DNA of 38,369 nt from Chloroflexota bacterium (GCA_018650185.1 JABIGL010000193.1:1-38369), one strand, 5' to 3'. Numbered from the stretch's first letter, positions 25,996 through 34,007 are shown. Made by a program: numbers and translations. Notes: generated from the letters alone by a model not told the origin.

Positions 25996-26832
25996 TTAAC
26001 TCCGTATCGGCAGCTCATCCATGCGGGGATAAGAGCCAAAGACCTTGAACCAGGACGACATCTCACGTAGCTTTTCGATCGTCTCCCGCCCCACCGGATC
26101 TGAGCGGTGCAGTTCCATGTCGATCAAGAATGTATAGCGGCCCAGCTTCTCTCCAGTTGGTCGTGACTCGATTTTGATCATATTGATCGAGTTTTCGGTG
26201 AGAACCCCGAGGGCCTTGTACAGCAGGCCGGGCTCGTCCTCAGAGAACTGGAACGCCACTGACGTCATGTCCCGACCGGTTGGTGGCCTATCCGTCTGAT
26301 CAAGGACCACGAAGCGGGTGTAGTTGTTCGGGTTGTCCTGAATGGCCTCTGCGATGATCTCAGCACCGTAGATTTCGGCCGCCCTACCCGGAGCTATCGC
26401 ACCGGCGACTTCCTCCGACTCCTGCATGTCGATCACTGCCTGTGCGTTGCTCAGCGAGGCGATTGCCTGTGCATGCCCCAGCGTACTCTCAAGGTAGATA
26501 CGGCTCTGTCCGAGCGACTGTGGATGCGAATACACGACCTTTAGGTCGTCGATCTTCGTCCCGGGTTTAACCATGAGGCAGTGATCGATGGGAACTGCCA
26601 GCTCACCCGCTATGGCAATGCTGTCCGTGCGCACAAGGAAGTCCAGGACGTCCGTGATCGCCCCGTGCAGGCTATTCTCGATTGGGACGACGCACTGGTC
26701 GATCTCACGGTTCTCCACTGCGCTCACGACGGTCGGGATCGATGCGAACGGGACCATCTCGGCATCAGGATCGTAGTTGTACGCAGCCTCTTCGCTGTAC
26801 GTTCCGGCGGGACCTAAATAACCAAGTTTCAT
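25996..26832 (-). CDS. pheA: Prephenate dehydratase
   Basis: This 278-residue enzyme converts prephenate to phenylpyruvate in phenylalanine synthesis. The PDT domain begins MKLGYLGPAGTYSEEAA and includes VVPIENSLHGAITDVLD, HPQSLGQ and the catalytic TRF motif in NNYTRFVVLD. An ACT domain follows with FSEDEPGLLYKALGVL and the phenylalanine-binding IKIESRPTG, so feedback inhibition by Phe is expected. There is no chorismate mutase domain. It lies 92 bases downstream of the trk operon on the same strand, with an AT-rich gap that may hold its own promoter. Confidence 0.95.
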   Translation of the reverse strand: MKLGYLGPAGTYSEEAAYNYDPDAEMVPFASIPTVVSAVENREIDQCVVPIENSLHGAITDVLDFLVRTDSIAIAGELAVPIDHCLMVKPGTKIDDLKVVYSHPQSLGQSRIYLESTLGHAQAIASLSNAQAVIDMQESEEVAGAIAPGRAAEIYGAEIIAEAIQDNPNNYTRFVVLDQTDRPPTGRDMTSVAFQFSEDEPGLLYKALGVLTENSINMIKIESRPTGEKLGRYTFLIDMELHRSDPVGRETIEKLREMSSWFKVFGSYPRMDELPIRS

Positions 26833-26924
26833 GTCCAGGATTCGCCTATCAACCTTTATTTGTCCGATGAAATCATAAATTTACTTACGTATCACAAGAC
26901 ACTTACTTAATGACCGCAGTGGCC

Positions 26925-27590
26925 CTACGGCATCTCGGTTAGCGTCTCCCACAGAGTCTGTGTCCCTTCGACCGGGGTCACTACAATCACCTCATCCTCC
27001 GCACCAAGAACGGTATCGAGTCTCGGCTCCTCTGTCTGACCCGTCGGGCCGATCACGAGTATCACCGAACTTCCATAAGGCAGCACGATCTCCGACAGCA
27101 TGCGGTTGACCACCTCAGCGCCTGCGGGGATCTTGATGGCCACCATCTCGCGGTTCCGACCGGCTATCGGCATAAGTCGCACGACGGGGTGCGCTGGGAC
27201 TGATGCCGCAAGCCTGGTCATGGCGAGGTCGGTAAGGCTAACCACGTCGTCGACGCCAAGCATCTCAAACAGGGAAGCATTTTCCGGGTCAACAACGACG
27301 GCCACCGTACTCGGTACGTTGAAAACCTGCTTGGCGAGCTGACAGGCCGCCAGGTTAACGGCGTCGCTCCCGGTCGCCGCGATAAACAGTCCAGCGCGGG
27401 CAATTCCGGCTTCTCGCAAGTTCGTGACGTTCGTGCCATCACCAAGCCGCGCAATGCTGCCAAACGTAGATCGCAGTGTCTCAACGCGTTCGTGATTGTT
27501 GTCCAGGAGGAACACCTCCTGGCCGCTTGCCAACTGTGACTGGGCGAGCCCGAAACCGATGCGCCCCGCGCCGATAATGACGATATACAT
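26925..27590 (-). CDS. trkA: TrkA-family potassium uptake regulator (RCK)
   Basis: This 221-residue peripheral protein would gate a TrkH/KtrB channel. The TrkA-N Rossmann domain starts MYIVIIGAGRIGFGLAQSQL (GxGxxG), with the acidic strand-2 end LLDNN and the conserved GDGTN and ATGSDAVNLAACQLAK segments. A TrkA-C domain occupies about residues 140-215 and includes EDEVIVVTP. It contains only one RCK unit, unlike E. coli TrkA, which has two. It starts six bases after the N-domain-only gene's stop, implying coupled translation. The fold is well supported. Confidence 0.9.
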   Translation of the reverse strand: MYIVIIGAGRIGFGLAQSQLASGQEVFLLDNNHERVETLRSTFGSIARLGDGTNVTNLREAGIARAGLFIAATGSDAVNLAACQLAKQVFNVPSTVAVVVDPENASLFEMLGVDDVVSLTDLAMTRLAASVPAHPVVRLMPIAGRNREMVAIKIPAGAEVVNRMLSEIVLPYGSSVILVIGPTGQTEEPRLDTVLGAEDEVIVVTPVEGTQTLWETLTEMP

Positions 27591-27596
27591 GGCGTA

Positions 27597-28013
27597 TCAG
27601 GCGATGTCCGGCACTGTCTGGAGGATCACATCGGAAACAAGGGTCGTAGGAGATGTGACCGTGATTCCGAGGCTCGTATAAAGCTCTCTCAGCCCTTCAT
27701 CCTTGACACGGCAAACCACGCGCCGGGTGCGGTAGACGGTCTTCGCTTTCTGCGCGGCGAGGCCGTTAAGTGCATCGTCACCCGAAAGAGCGAGAAACAC
27801 GTCGGCATCCTCTATACCCGCATCGAGCATAGAAACGGAGCTACTGCCATCGCCAACAACGAGACGAATTTCTCCGCTATCGACCTGTGCTCGCGGCAGA
27901 TTCATGACTTGGGTTCGGCTTGGCTCGATAATCGAAACTACGTGCCCGTCCGTAGCCAGTGACGAGGCAATGCGCGCACCTATACGGCCGGATCCCATGA
28001 TTACGACGTTCAC
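27597..28013 (-). CDS. TrkA-N-only RCK protein
   Basis: This 138-residue single Rossmann domain begins MNVVIMGSGRIGARIASSL, with GDGSS, ALSGDDALNGLAAQKAK and VVCRVKDEGLRELYTSLG in TrkA-N order. It ends where a TrkA-C domain would begin, so it lacks the C-terminal ligand domain. The start is GTG 28013 with AGGTGA six bases upstream. It could form mixed rings with the neighbouring full-length RCK proteins, or it may regulate them. It is in the middle of the trk operon, after uspA. Confidence 0.85.
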   Translation of the reverse strand: MNVVIMGSGRIGARIASSLATDGHVVSIIEPSRTQVMNLPRAQVDSGEIRLVVGDGSSSVSMLDAGIEDADVFLALSGDDALNGLAAQKAKTVYRTRRVVCRVKDEGLRELYTSLGITVTSPTTLVSDVILQTVPDIA

Positions 28014-28055
28014 GCCGTCACCTGTTCAACTGCCGTCCTTAGCGGTCGGTGATAA

Positions 28056-28550
28056 TCAGACACCGGTCAGGACTCCGGCGGATTGCCGTCCCAGAGGGGT
28101 GCGTGATCCTGACCGACGGTTTCCCGCTGCCGGCGGCTCGCGCCAGAGCACTACGAGGCACCGGGCGTGTTCCAGTACGTACGGAACGTCATCACCCAAT
28201 GAGAAATGGCCGTAATCACGAGGGCATGACGTGCCAATTACGATTGCGTCTACATCTCGGTCAGCAGCTTCACGTACTACCGCCGGTCCAACTTCACGCG
28301 CTTGTAGTAGCTGCGCCTCGAAATCACCACGGGGTAACTGGACTGACGTCTCAGCATTGACGAGGATCTGCTCTCCCCTGGCGGCCGCGGGTCCTACCTC
28401 AGCATCTACCGGCAGTGCGCGATCCACCTCTATTACGTATACGGCGTAGAGCGTCCCTTTAACGGGCCGGACCATGTCCGCACCCTGTGTAAGCACGCCC
28501 TGGTCTGTCTCATCTCCGGTAAGTACCGCAAGGACTTTGCCGTAGGCCAT
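28056..28550 (-). CDS. Universal stress protein (UspA family)
   Basis: This 164-residue alpha/beta protein begins YGKVLAVLTGDETDQGVL and has the UspA core DVDAIVIGTSCPRDYGHFSLGDD, read in two overlapping parts, followed by VPYVLEHARCLVVLWREP. The phosphate-binding G-x(2)-G-x(9)-G-S/T motif is diverged (GTSCPRDYGHFSLGDDVPYV), so ATP binding is uncertain. The C-terminal 25 residues are a basic extension. It sits between two RCK genes. UspA-type domains are known partners of potassium systems (for example KdpD), which supports a role in sensing. Confidence 0.85.
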   Translation of the reverse strand: MAYGKVLAVLTGDETDQGVLTQGADMVRPVKGTLYAVYVIEVDRALPVDAEVGPAAARGEQILVNAETSVQLPRGDFEAQLLQAREVGPAVVREAADRDVDAIVIGTSCPRDYGHFSLGDDVPYVLEHARCLVVLWREPPAAGNRRSGSRTPLGRQSAGVLTGV

Positions 28551-28587
28551 TTGATGGTCCGATCCGCGTCTATCGCTATCGCCTCAT

Positions 28588-28611
28588 GGAAACGTCAAAT
28601 TTGGCGTTTCC
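28588..28611. other. Long dyad between trkA and uspA
   Basis: GGAAACG (28588-28594) and CGTTTCC (28605-28611) flank the self-complementary CAAATTTG (28596-28603). The 24-base element has perfect outer arms and one mismatched internal pair. On the minus-strand transcript the mismatch is C-A. No T-run follows in that direction. Confidence 0.45.
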
Positions 28612-28623
28612 TGAATTTACTGA

Positions 28624-29289
28624 CTAGGTAGAAATTCTATCCACGAGTTCGTCACGACCGGCCACCACAAGGATGTCTCCGGGTAAGAGTCCGTCATCCG
28701 GGTCCGGGGAGAGCGTGATTTCGTCGCCACGTTTCAGGGCCAGGACCGAGACGCCGTATTTGTCTCTCACCCCGGTGAATCCGGTCTCCCTGAGAGTCAT
28801 GTTAGCGAACCTGTCCGGTACACGGATCCGGCTAATGCCGTAAGACTCCGTGAGTTCCATATATTCTTGCGCGTCCGGGTTGAACAGATTGTGCGCCAGC
28901 CGTGCCCCCATCTCTGCCTCTGGGTGCACGACTTTATTGCAACCGATACGCTCCAGCGTTGCGCCGTGCAGCTCGTCGTGAGCGCGTGCGACGATGTACG
29001 GGAGCCCCATAGTTTTCAGCAGAACGGACACCATGATGTTGGCCTGGACGTCCGCCCCGATGGCGACGACGGCGATGTCCATGTTGTCCACACCAAGTTC
29101 GGCGAGGACCGATTCACTCGTAGCATCTCCGGCGACCGGGTAGGTTACCTGCCCCATAAGGGGCTGAACGCGCGTCTCGCTCTGGTCGATCGCCATTACG
29201 TCGTGGCCGAGCTGGTACAGCGTGCGCGCAACGCCTGAGCCAAGTCGACCCAGGCCGACTACTGCGACCTGCCTTTTGGTTGTAGCGAT
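28624..29289 (-). CDS. trkA: TrkA-family RCK protein with an apparent ATC start codon
   Basis: This 221-residue TrkA protein has a full N-domain: VAVVGLGRLGSGVARTL (GxGxxG) and VMAIDQSE, then VAIGADVQANIMVSVLLK, and a C-domain ending DGLLPGDILVVAGRDEL. The first ATG in frame (29196) would delete the nucleotide-binding motif. Between an upstream TAA (29311-29313) and the motif there is no ATG, GTG or TTG. ATC at 29287-29289 has GGAGG exactly seven bases upstream and yields the same length as the other trkA, so I infer AUC initiation or a mutated or misread ATG. It is the first gene after trkH. Confidence 0.82.
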   Translation of the reverse strand: MATTKRQVAVVGLGRLGSGVARTLYQLGHDVMAIDQSETRVQPLMGQVTYPVAGDATSESVLAELGVDNMDIAVVAIGADVQANIMVSVLLKTMGLPYIVARAHDELHGATLERIGCNKVVHPEAEMGARLAHNLFNPDAQEYMELTESYGISRIRVPDRFANMTLRETGFTGVRDKYGVSVLALKRGDEITLSPDPDDGLLPGDILVVAGRDELVDRIST

Positions 29290-29347
29290 GGGAATCCCTC
29301 CCGGTGCAAATTACCCTGGTCGGCACTAATCTCGGCACCGGCTCTGT

Positions 29348-29396
29348 TATCCGGTTCCGGATACCCGATACCGTGTATCCGTTTTGGGATATCCGG
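29348..29396. repeat. Cluster of ATCCGG inverted and direct repeats in the trkA leader
   Basis: TATCCGG (29348-29354) and CCGGATA (29357-29363) form a near-continuous palindrome with a two-base centre. TATCCG (29376-29381) and GGATATCC followed by GG (29387-29396) repeat the motif. A TCGGCAC direct repeat lies just beside it (about 29320-29337). The cluster fills the 132-base gap between trkH and trkA and looks like an operator array or structured leader. Confidence 0.45.
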
Positions 29397-29421
29397 CACG
29401 CAGTATCTAAACCTCGAAAAG

Positions 29422-30879
29422 TTAGCCTATTCTAATCCGCTCTGTTGCGTAGCGATATCCGACCGGGGTCTCACGCCCCGCCATGAGCAATGCAAGTGTG
29501 AGCGGCCCGAAACGGCCCACAAACATCGCAGACGCTACGATGATTTTCCCCCAATCTCCAAGAAGCGGCGTCACACCGGTCGAAACTCCAACCGTACCTA
29601 TTGCCGAGAAAATCTCTAACTGAAGGTCTGCGAGTGGTTGATCCTGGACCATAGTCAGCAGGATCAAAAAAGTTCCGACACTCAACGTGGCCAACGCACC
29701 AATTACGAGAGCGCGCTGCCCAAGTTCCTGCGGTATGTCCCTGTTAAACGCGGAGAGGTTGCGTCTACCGCGCACCGTCGCGACCGTAGCGATGATGATG
29801 AGTGCGAAGGTGTTGAGCTTGATGCCGCCGGCCGTGGATGCAGAAGCGCCTCCGATAAACATCAACGACTCGAACACTATGTTTGTCGGATCTTCGTGTT
29901 CCCCAAAGTCGTCGATAGAAAATCCGGCTGTCCGGGCGATCGTGGCGTTGAAGAACGAGTCCCCTATCTGGTTCATCGTACTCAGATCACCGATCGTATC
30001 CTCGTTATTTCTCTCCAGCCCGTATAGAAGTCCCGTTCCTAAGATCAGCAAAGAGATGCTGCCGATGAGGACTATTTTGGTCTCCAGCGAGTAACGCCTG
30101 ATGCTCTTGATGGTGATGACTTCGAATATCGCCAGATATCCGAGCGCTCCGAGAATGATCAGACTGGCCACGATGCCAAGGACCCACGAGTCTGACCGGA
30201 ACGCCTCGAGGCTCGCACCGGGAACGTGTTCTCCTGGAAGTATCACCAACCCCGCATTGTTGAAGGCGGACACCCCCAGGAACGCGCTTTGCCAGAGCGC
30301 CTCGCCGAGGGATATTCCGTCCCAGAGGCTCCCGAACACGTAAAAGCGAAGGAACAGTAGGGTGGATCCGATGAGCTGAATGCTCACCGAGAGAACGACA
30401 ATGCGCCGTATCAGAGATGTCAGACCACCAAGCTGCCGAACTCCAAGTCCTTCCCTGATGGCGAGCTGGCTCTGCATCCCAATCCGTTGACCGACGATGA
30501 TCAGCAGGAAAGCTGCTGCGGTCATGAAGCCTAACCCGCCGATAAAGGCGAGGACGAGCAACACGACGTGCCCGAAGGTGGTCCAGTAAGACGCCGTATC
30601 AACCACCACCAGCCCGGTTACGGTAATTGCGGATGTGGCGGAGAACATTGCCGTGAGCAGCGGCGCGAAACCGTCTTCTTCACGCGAAATTGGGAGGGAG
30701 AGCAACAAGGTGCCGATGGCCGTCAGGACAAGGAATCCGTACACGACAAGCATCGGTGACGCCGGTCCACGAACGGGGACCGAACGACGTGCGACGTTTA
30801 TACGGACCGGACCGATTTCAGACTGGCGTGGTCGACGTACTACAACATCGCCCGGTCTCGGCTGCCACGGAGGTTGCAT
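29422..30879 (-). CDS. trkH: TrkH-family potassium uptake channel
   Basis: This 485-residue membrane protein moves K+ inward. All four pore loops are visible: SAITVTGLVVVDT, SAFNNAGLV, ARTAGFSIDD and GTVGVSTGVTP, with GGLGFMTAA and GGASASTAGGIKLNTF in the usual places. A basic, proline-containing cytoplasmic N-terminus of about 40 residues (MQPPWQPRPGDVVVRRP) precedes the first helix. There are about eight to ten membrane segments. It is the first gene of the minus-strand trk operon, and its RCK partners follow directly. Confidence 0.94.
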   Translation of the reverse strand: MQPPWQPRPGDVVVRRPRQSEIGPVRINVARRSVPVRGPASPMLVVYGFLVLTAIGTLLLSLPISREEDGFAPLLTAMFSATSAITVTGLVVVDTASYWTTFGHVVLLVLAFIGGLGFMTAAAFLLIIVGQRIGMQSQLAIREGLGVRQLGGLTSLIRRIVVLSVSIQLIGSTLLFLRFYVFGSLWDGISLGEALWQSAFLGVSAFNNAGLVILPGEHVPGASLEAFRSDSWVLGIVASLIILGALGYLAIFEVITIKSIRRYSLETKIVLIGSISLLILGTGLLYGLERNNEDTIGDLSTMNQIGDSFFNATIARTAGFSIDDFGEHEDPTNIVFESLMFIGGASASTAGGIKLNTFALIIIATVATVRGRRNLSAFNRDIPQELGQRALVIGALATLSVGTFLILLTMVQDQPLADLQLEIFSAIGTVGVSTGVTPLLGDWGKIIVASAMFVGRFGPLTLALLMAGRETPVGYRYATERIRIG

Positions 30880-31054
30880 CAGGGGAAATTCTCAAATGTT
30901 CTGGGCATCGCTATGAGCAGGCACCGCGATACGGACGCTACAAGCGGATCAGGTTGCCGTGATTCTACATTCGGCGGTATTTCCCCCGGAATCCGTGTCT
31001 TGAGTGATCGGGAAGCGCAAACGGGATCATGTCTAGCTTTGCGTGCAGGGAGGC

Positions 31055-31071
31055 AACCGTTCAGAATGGTT
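31055..31071. promoter_or_regulatory. Near-perfect 17-base dyad in the trkH-yihY divergent region
   Basis: AACCGTTCAGAATGGTT reads the same on both strands except for one internal pair and the centre base. It lies 93 bases before the yihY start and 176 bases from trkH, in a 269-base divergent spacer with no gene. Its size fits a dimeric repressor site; no regulator is recognised. Confidence 0.3.
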
Positions 31072-31148
31072 CGCTCATCAGGGGCGCGTCATATCGATAA
31101 CGAAACGACCGTCCTTCCACTAGAAGGGTGCCCACACCGGAGACTGTA

Positions 31149-32069
31149 TTGCGACCAGTCAGGACCTTTCTGCGGCTCGTCGCCAGCATCGGCAACGAGT
31201 TCTTCGCCCGCAACGGACCGTATATGGCCGCTGCCGTCTCTTTTTACGCGCTCTTCTCCATGTTCCCGCTCATGTTGGCCCTCATCGCAGTGGCCGGTTT
31301 TTTCCTGGAGTCTGAAAGCTTTCGTGACCGGTTGATCGAGGGCATCCCGGAGGTACTCCCCGTCGAAGGTGAGCTCGTTGCCAACGTCATTGCCAATGTC
31401 ACCAGCGGTGCTGCCGTGGGAAGCGTTCTTGCCGCTATCGGCCTGTTCTGGGCGTCAACGGCGGTTTTCGGGGCCATCCGCAAGTCCATAAACAACATCT
31501 GGGGCATCACCCGCACACGCGGGTTCCTCAAGGAACGTCTTATGGACATCACGCTCATGCTCGGGGCTTCGCTCGCGTTGCTTGTTTCCATATTTGCGAC
31601 GACGTTCCTGAACTTCATCAGCGAGTTCACGACCGTCTTGTTCGCAAACGACACCGTCAGCCACAACTTTTGGAGCAGGGTCGCCCTGACTCTTCCGTGG
31701 GCGACCACCTTTGTGTCGTTCTTCCTTCTTTACCTGTGGTTGCCAAACACCCGCGTCCGTATGAGGGAAGTCTGGTTGCCGGTGCTTGTTGCGGGTACCA
31801 CCTTCGAAGTCGGTAAGGTCGTATTCGTCGTATACCTCGGGAATTTCCGTAACTATGCAGACGTATATGGGGCTGTAAGTGCAGTGATAGCCCTGATGGC
31901 ATGGGTGTACGTTTCGACGATCATTCTTCTTGTGGGTGCGCTTTTGACCTCGCGTTATGCGGCCCACCTGAATTCCCGTGACCAACGTAAGCAGCTAAAT
32001 GAACTCTCCAAGAGTCTCGAAAGAATTCGCACAGACGGACCGGTGGTGGCACCTGCGTTCGCCGATTAA
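31149..32069 (+). CDS. YihY/BrkB (UPF0761) family membrane protein
   Basis: This inner-membrane protein of about 306 residues has six hydrophobic spans. The family signature near the N-terminus is ARNGPYMAAAVSFYALFSMFP; later landmarks are KSINNIWGITRTRGFLKERL, LYLWLPNTRVRMREVWLP and GAVSAVIALMAWVYVSTIILL (each about 20 residues). The biochemical role of the family is unsettled; the old RNase BN claim was withdrawn. TTG 31149 has GGAG six bases upstream; GTG 31128 would add seven residues but has AGAAGG touching the codon. The 3' end overlaps the protease gene by 71 bases in another frame. Confidence 0.9.
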   Translation: MRPVRTFLRLVASIGNEFFARNGPYMAAAVSFYALFSMFPLMLALIAVAGFFLESESFRDRLIEGIPEVLPVEGELVANVIANVTSGAAVGSVLAAIGLFWASTAVFGAIRKSINNIWGITRTRGFLKERLMDITLMLGASLALLVSIFATTFLNFISEFTTVLFANDTVSHNFWSRVALTLPWATTFVSFFLLYLWLPNTRVRMREVWLPVLVAGTTFEVGKVVFVVYLGNFRNYADVYGAVSAVIALMAWVYVSTIILLVGALLTSRYAAHLNSRDQRKQLNELSKSLERIRTDGPVVAPAFAD

Positions 32070-33162
32070 ATTCGCAGCACCGGCGCTTGTTGCGCTCACG
32101 CTCGTTACAGCCGCATGCGGTTTTGTCGCCACGGACTCCGATCCAACAGCTACACCTCAACCTTCTCCGACACCGGTAAGCGATTCCGGAAACGGTGGTC
32201 TACCTCCATCACCAGCGGCGATCTCCCAACTTCCGAGTTTGCGTGATCTTGTGGAGCGTGTGGGACCGGCCGTGGTTGCGATCGACACCAGCACGATCGG
32301 CGTGGACTTCTTTTTGAGACGCGTCGAGCAGCGTGGCTCCGGGTCCGGCGTCATCGTGCGGTCCGACGGCTACATCGTCACCAACGACCACGTGATATCG
32401 GATGCGTCCTCGTTAAGAGTGGTCCTCTCTGACGGACGGGTATTGGACGCAACGACCGTTGGCCGGTACCCAGACAGCGACATCGCCGTGGTCAAGATCG
32501 ACGTGGACGAAGAGCTGCCCGTCCTGAAGTTCGCGAACTCGGACGATGTCAGGGTGGGAGACTGGGTGCTAGCCATCGGCAACGCGCTCGGATTGGAGGG
32601 CGGGCCTACCGTGACAGCGGGGATCGTCAGCGCTCGCGGGCGCACACTTCAGACAGAGCTGGGAGCAACGCTGTCCGACCTGATACAGACCGACGCCGCA
32701 TTCAACGAGGGCAACAGCGGAGGGCCGCTAATCAACCTTCAAGGGCAAGTGGTCGGTATTAACACGACCGTCCTCGCTTCAGCCCAGGGCATCGGCTTCG
32801 GCGTCAGCTCCAACTTCGCCCGTCGTTTCTCAGATGACTTGATCGAGTTCGGCATTGTCCGACGGCCACAGATCGGATTGTCTCTGGAAACGATGCGTGA
32901 CTCTATCGCAGTCGCACTGGATATCCCGATCTCCCGCGGTGTTCTTGTGACTGGCGTCGGAGATGGCCCGGGCAGGGATGCGGGGATAGAGGAGTTCGAC
33001 GTTCTGATGGAGATCGAAGGCAAGCCCGTTGGAAGTCGGCCGGAATTCCTGTCGTCCATGTGGAGCTACAGGCCGGGGGACGAGATCGTCCTGACCGTTA
33101 TGCGCGACAGCAAACAGATGGAGATCGTCGTATCGTTGACCGAGATTCCGACAGACGGCTAA
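31999..33162 (+). CDS. HtrA/DegP-like trypsin-type serine protease with PDZ domain
   Basis: This 387-residue exported protease begins with a membrane-directing segment (about 25-39) ending LVTAAC, a plausible lipobox with Cys40. A Pro/Thr/Ser linker (TPQPSPTPVSDSG) follows. The catalytic triad is intact: His131 in VTNDHVI, Asp161 in PDSDIAVVKID and Ser240 in GNSGGPL. One PDZ domain occupies roughly residues 290-380 and includes the RGVLVTGV and DVLMEIEGKPV segments. It would degrade or refold damaged envelope proteins. The start at 31999 lies inside yihY; I found no later start that keeps the lipid anchor. The stop overlaps the convergent thpR stop by four bases. Confidence 0.92.
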   Translation: MNSPRVSKEFAQTDRWWHLRSPIKFAAPALVALTLVTAACGFVATDSDPTATPQPSPTPVSDSGNGGLPPSPAAISQLPSLRDLVERVGPAVVAIDTSTIGVDFFLRRVEQRGSGSGVIVRSDGYIVTNDHVISDASSLRVVLSDGRVLDATTVGRYPDSDIAVVKIDVDEELPVLKFANSDDVRVGDWVLAIGNALGLEGGPTVTAGIVSARGRTLQTELGATLSDLIQTDAAFNEGNSGGPLINLQGQVVGINTTVLASAQGIGFGVSSNFARRFSDDLIEFGIVRRPQIGLSLETMRDSIAVALDIPISRGVLVTGVGDGPGRDAGIEEFDVLMEIEGKPVGSRPEFLSSMWSYRPGDEIVLTVMRDSKQMEIVVSLTEIPTDG

Positions 33163-34007
33163 CCTAGCGGCGCCCGGGAGAGCTCCTCGTACTTCGGCCC
33201 GTCCACCATCAACCGACTCCGGTAGAGGACGAGAGATTCCACCGGCAAAGTCGGACGTGGCTCGGGCAATTTGATGTGCGAGAAAGCCTGTCCCACCTGC
33301 CCGGCCGCAATCGGCGGAACCTGGCTCTGAAGTCGTCCTACCGTTAGATGCGGGTTGTAGTGGCGGTCTTCGCCCAGGATATCGATACGTGCAAGTGCTC
33401 CCTCCAGCCGGGAGTGAAGCATCTGGAGCCGATCGATCTCTCCATTTATCCCGACCCACAGGACCTTCGGTTGCCTGAGGTCCGGAAAGGCTCCGGTATC
33501 ATCCAGACGAAGTGTGAACTTGCCGGAGCGTTTGGCGGCGTCTGTCATGCACTCGGTAATTGCTTCGACGCGATCCTGTGCCGTGTCGCCGATAAACCGG
33601 AGCGTCAGGTGCATCATCTCTGCCCGTGACCACCGGACATTGGGGCGCAAAAACTCGGGAACCTTCCAGGCGGTCCCGGTTAACACCTGTTTTGCTTCAT
33701 CACTCAGGTCCGTCGCGATGAAGAGCCGCCACAGGTCGTCCCGCGACTCAGGCGTAACGGGAGGATTCCAACCGGGACGAACACCGGGTCCGCCAACGGT
33801 AGGTGCGTGAAAATCTCTCCGCTGTATCTCACGTTGTGGATTGAACGGCGGACGCGGCGGCCCGCCCGGTGATCTCCCGGGTGGGCCTGAGGGCGGGCGT
33901 CCCGGCGATCTTCCCGGAGGGCCAAAGGGCGGTCGTCCCGGTGGCCCACCGGGTGGCCGATTGGGTCCGGGTTGTCCGGGATTTTGATCATTACGACGCG
34001 GAAACAT
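33159..34007 (-). CDS. thpR: 2H phosphoesterase (ThpR/LigT, RNA 2',3'-cyclic phosphodiesterase) with Pro/Gly-rich N-terminus
   Basis: This protein of about 282 residues has a C-terminal 2H phosphoesterase domain (about residues 90-282) starting WRLFIATDLSDEAKQ, with two HxTx motifs: HLTLRFIG and HLTVGRLQ. Each contributes a catalytic His and Thr for opening 2',3'-cyclic phosphates. The first 60 or so residues are a low-complexity tract of GPPGRSPGRPPS-like repeats, and the next 25 are polar. The normal family length is about 180, so the tail is an unusual addition. ATG 34007 with GGAAG nearby is preferred over TTG 34016. Confidence 0.9.
   Translation of the reverse strand: MFPRRNDQNPGQPGPNRPPGGPPGRPPFGPPGRSPGRPPSGPPGRSPGGPPRPPFNPQREIQRRDFHAPTVGGPGVRPGWNPPVTPESRDDLWRLFIATDLSDEAKQVLTGTAWKVPEFLRPNVRWSRAEMMHLTLRFIGDTAQDRVEAITECMTDAAKRSGKFTLRLDDTGAFPDLRQPKVLWVGINGEIDRLQMLHSRLEGALARIDILGEDRHYNPHLTVGRLQSQVPPIAAGQVGQAFSHIKLPEPRPTLPVESLVLYRSRLMVDGPKYEELSRAPLG
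33845..33970. repeat. Imperfect tandem repeat encoding GPPGRSPGRPPS-like units
   Basis: In this stretch of thpR, 12-residue units rich in Gly, Pro and Arg recur about three times on the minus strand (GPPGRPPF, GPPGRSPGRPPS, GPPGRSPGGPPR). The DNA shows matching GC-rich repeats, which points to expansion by slippage or unequal exchange. Confidence 0.6.
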
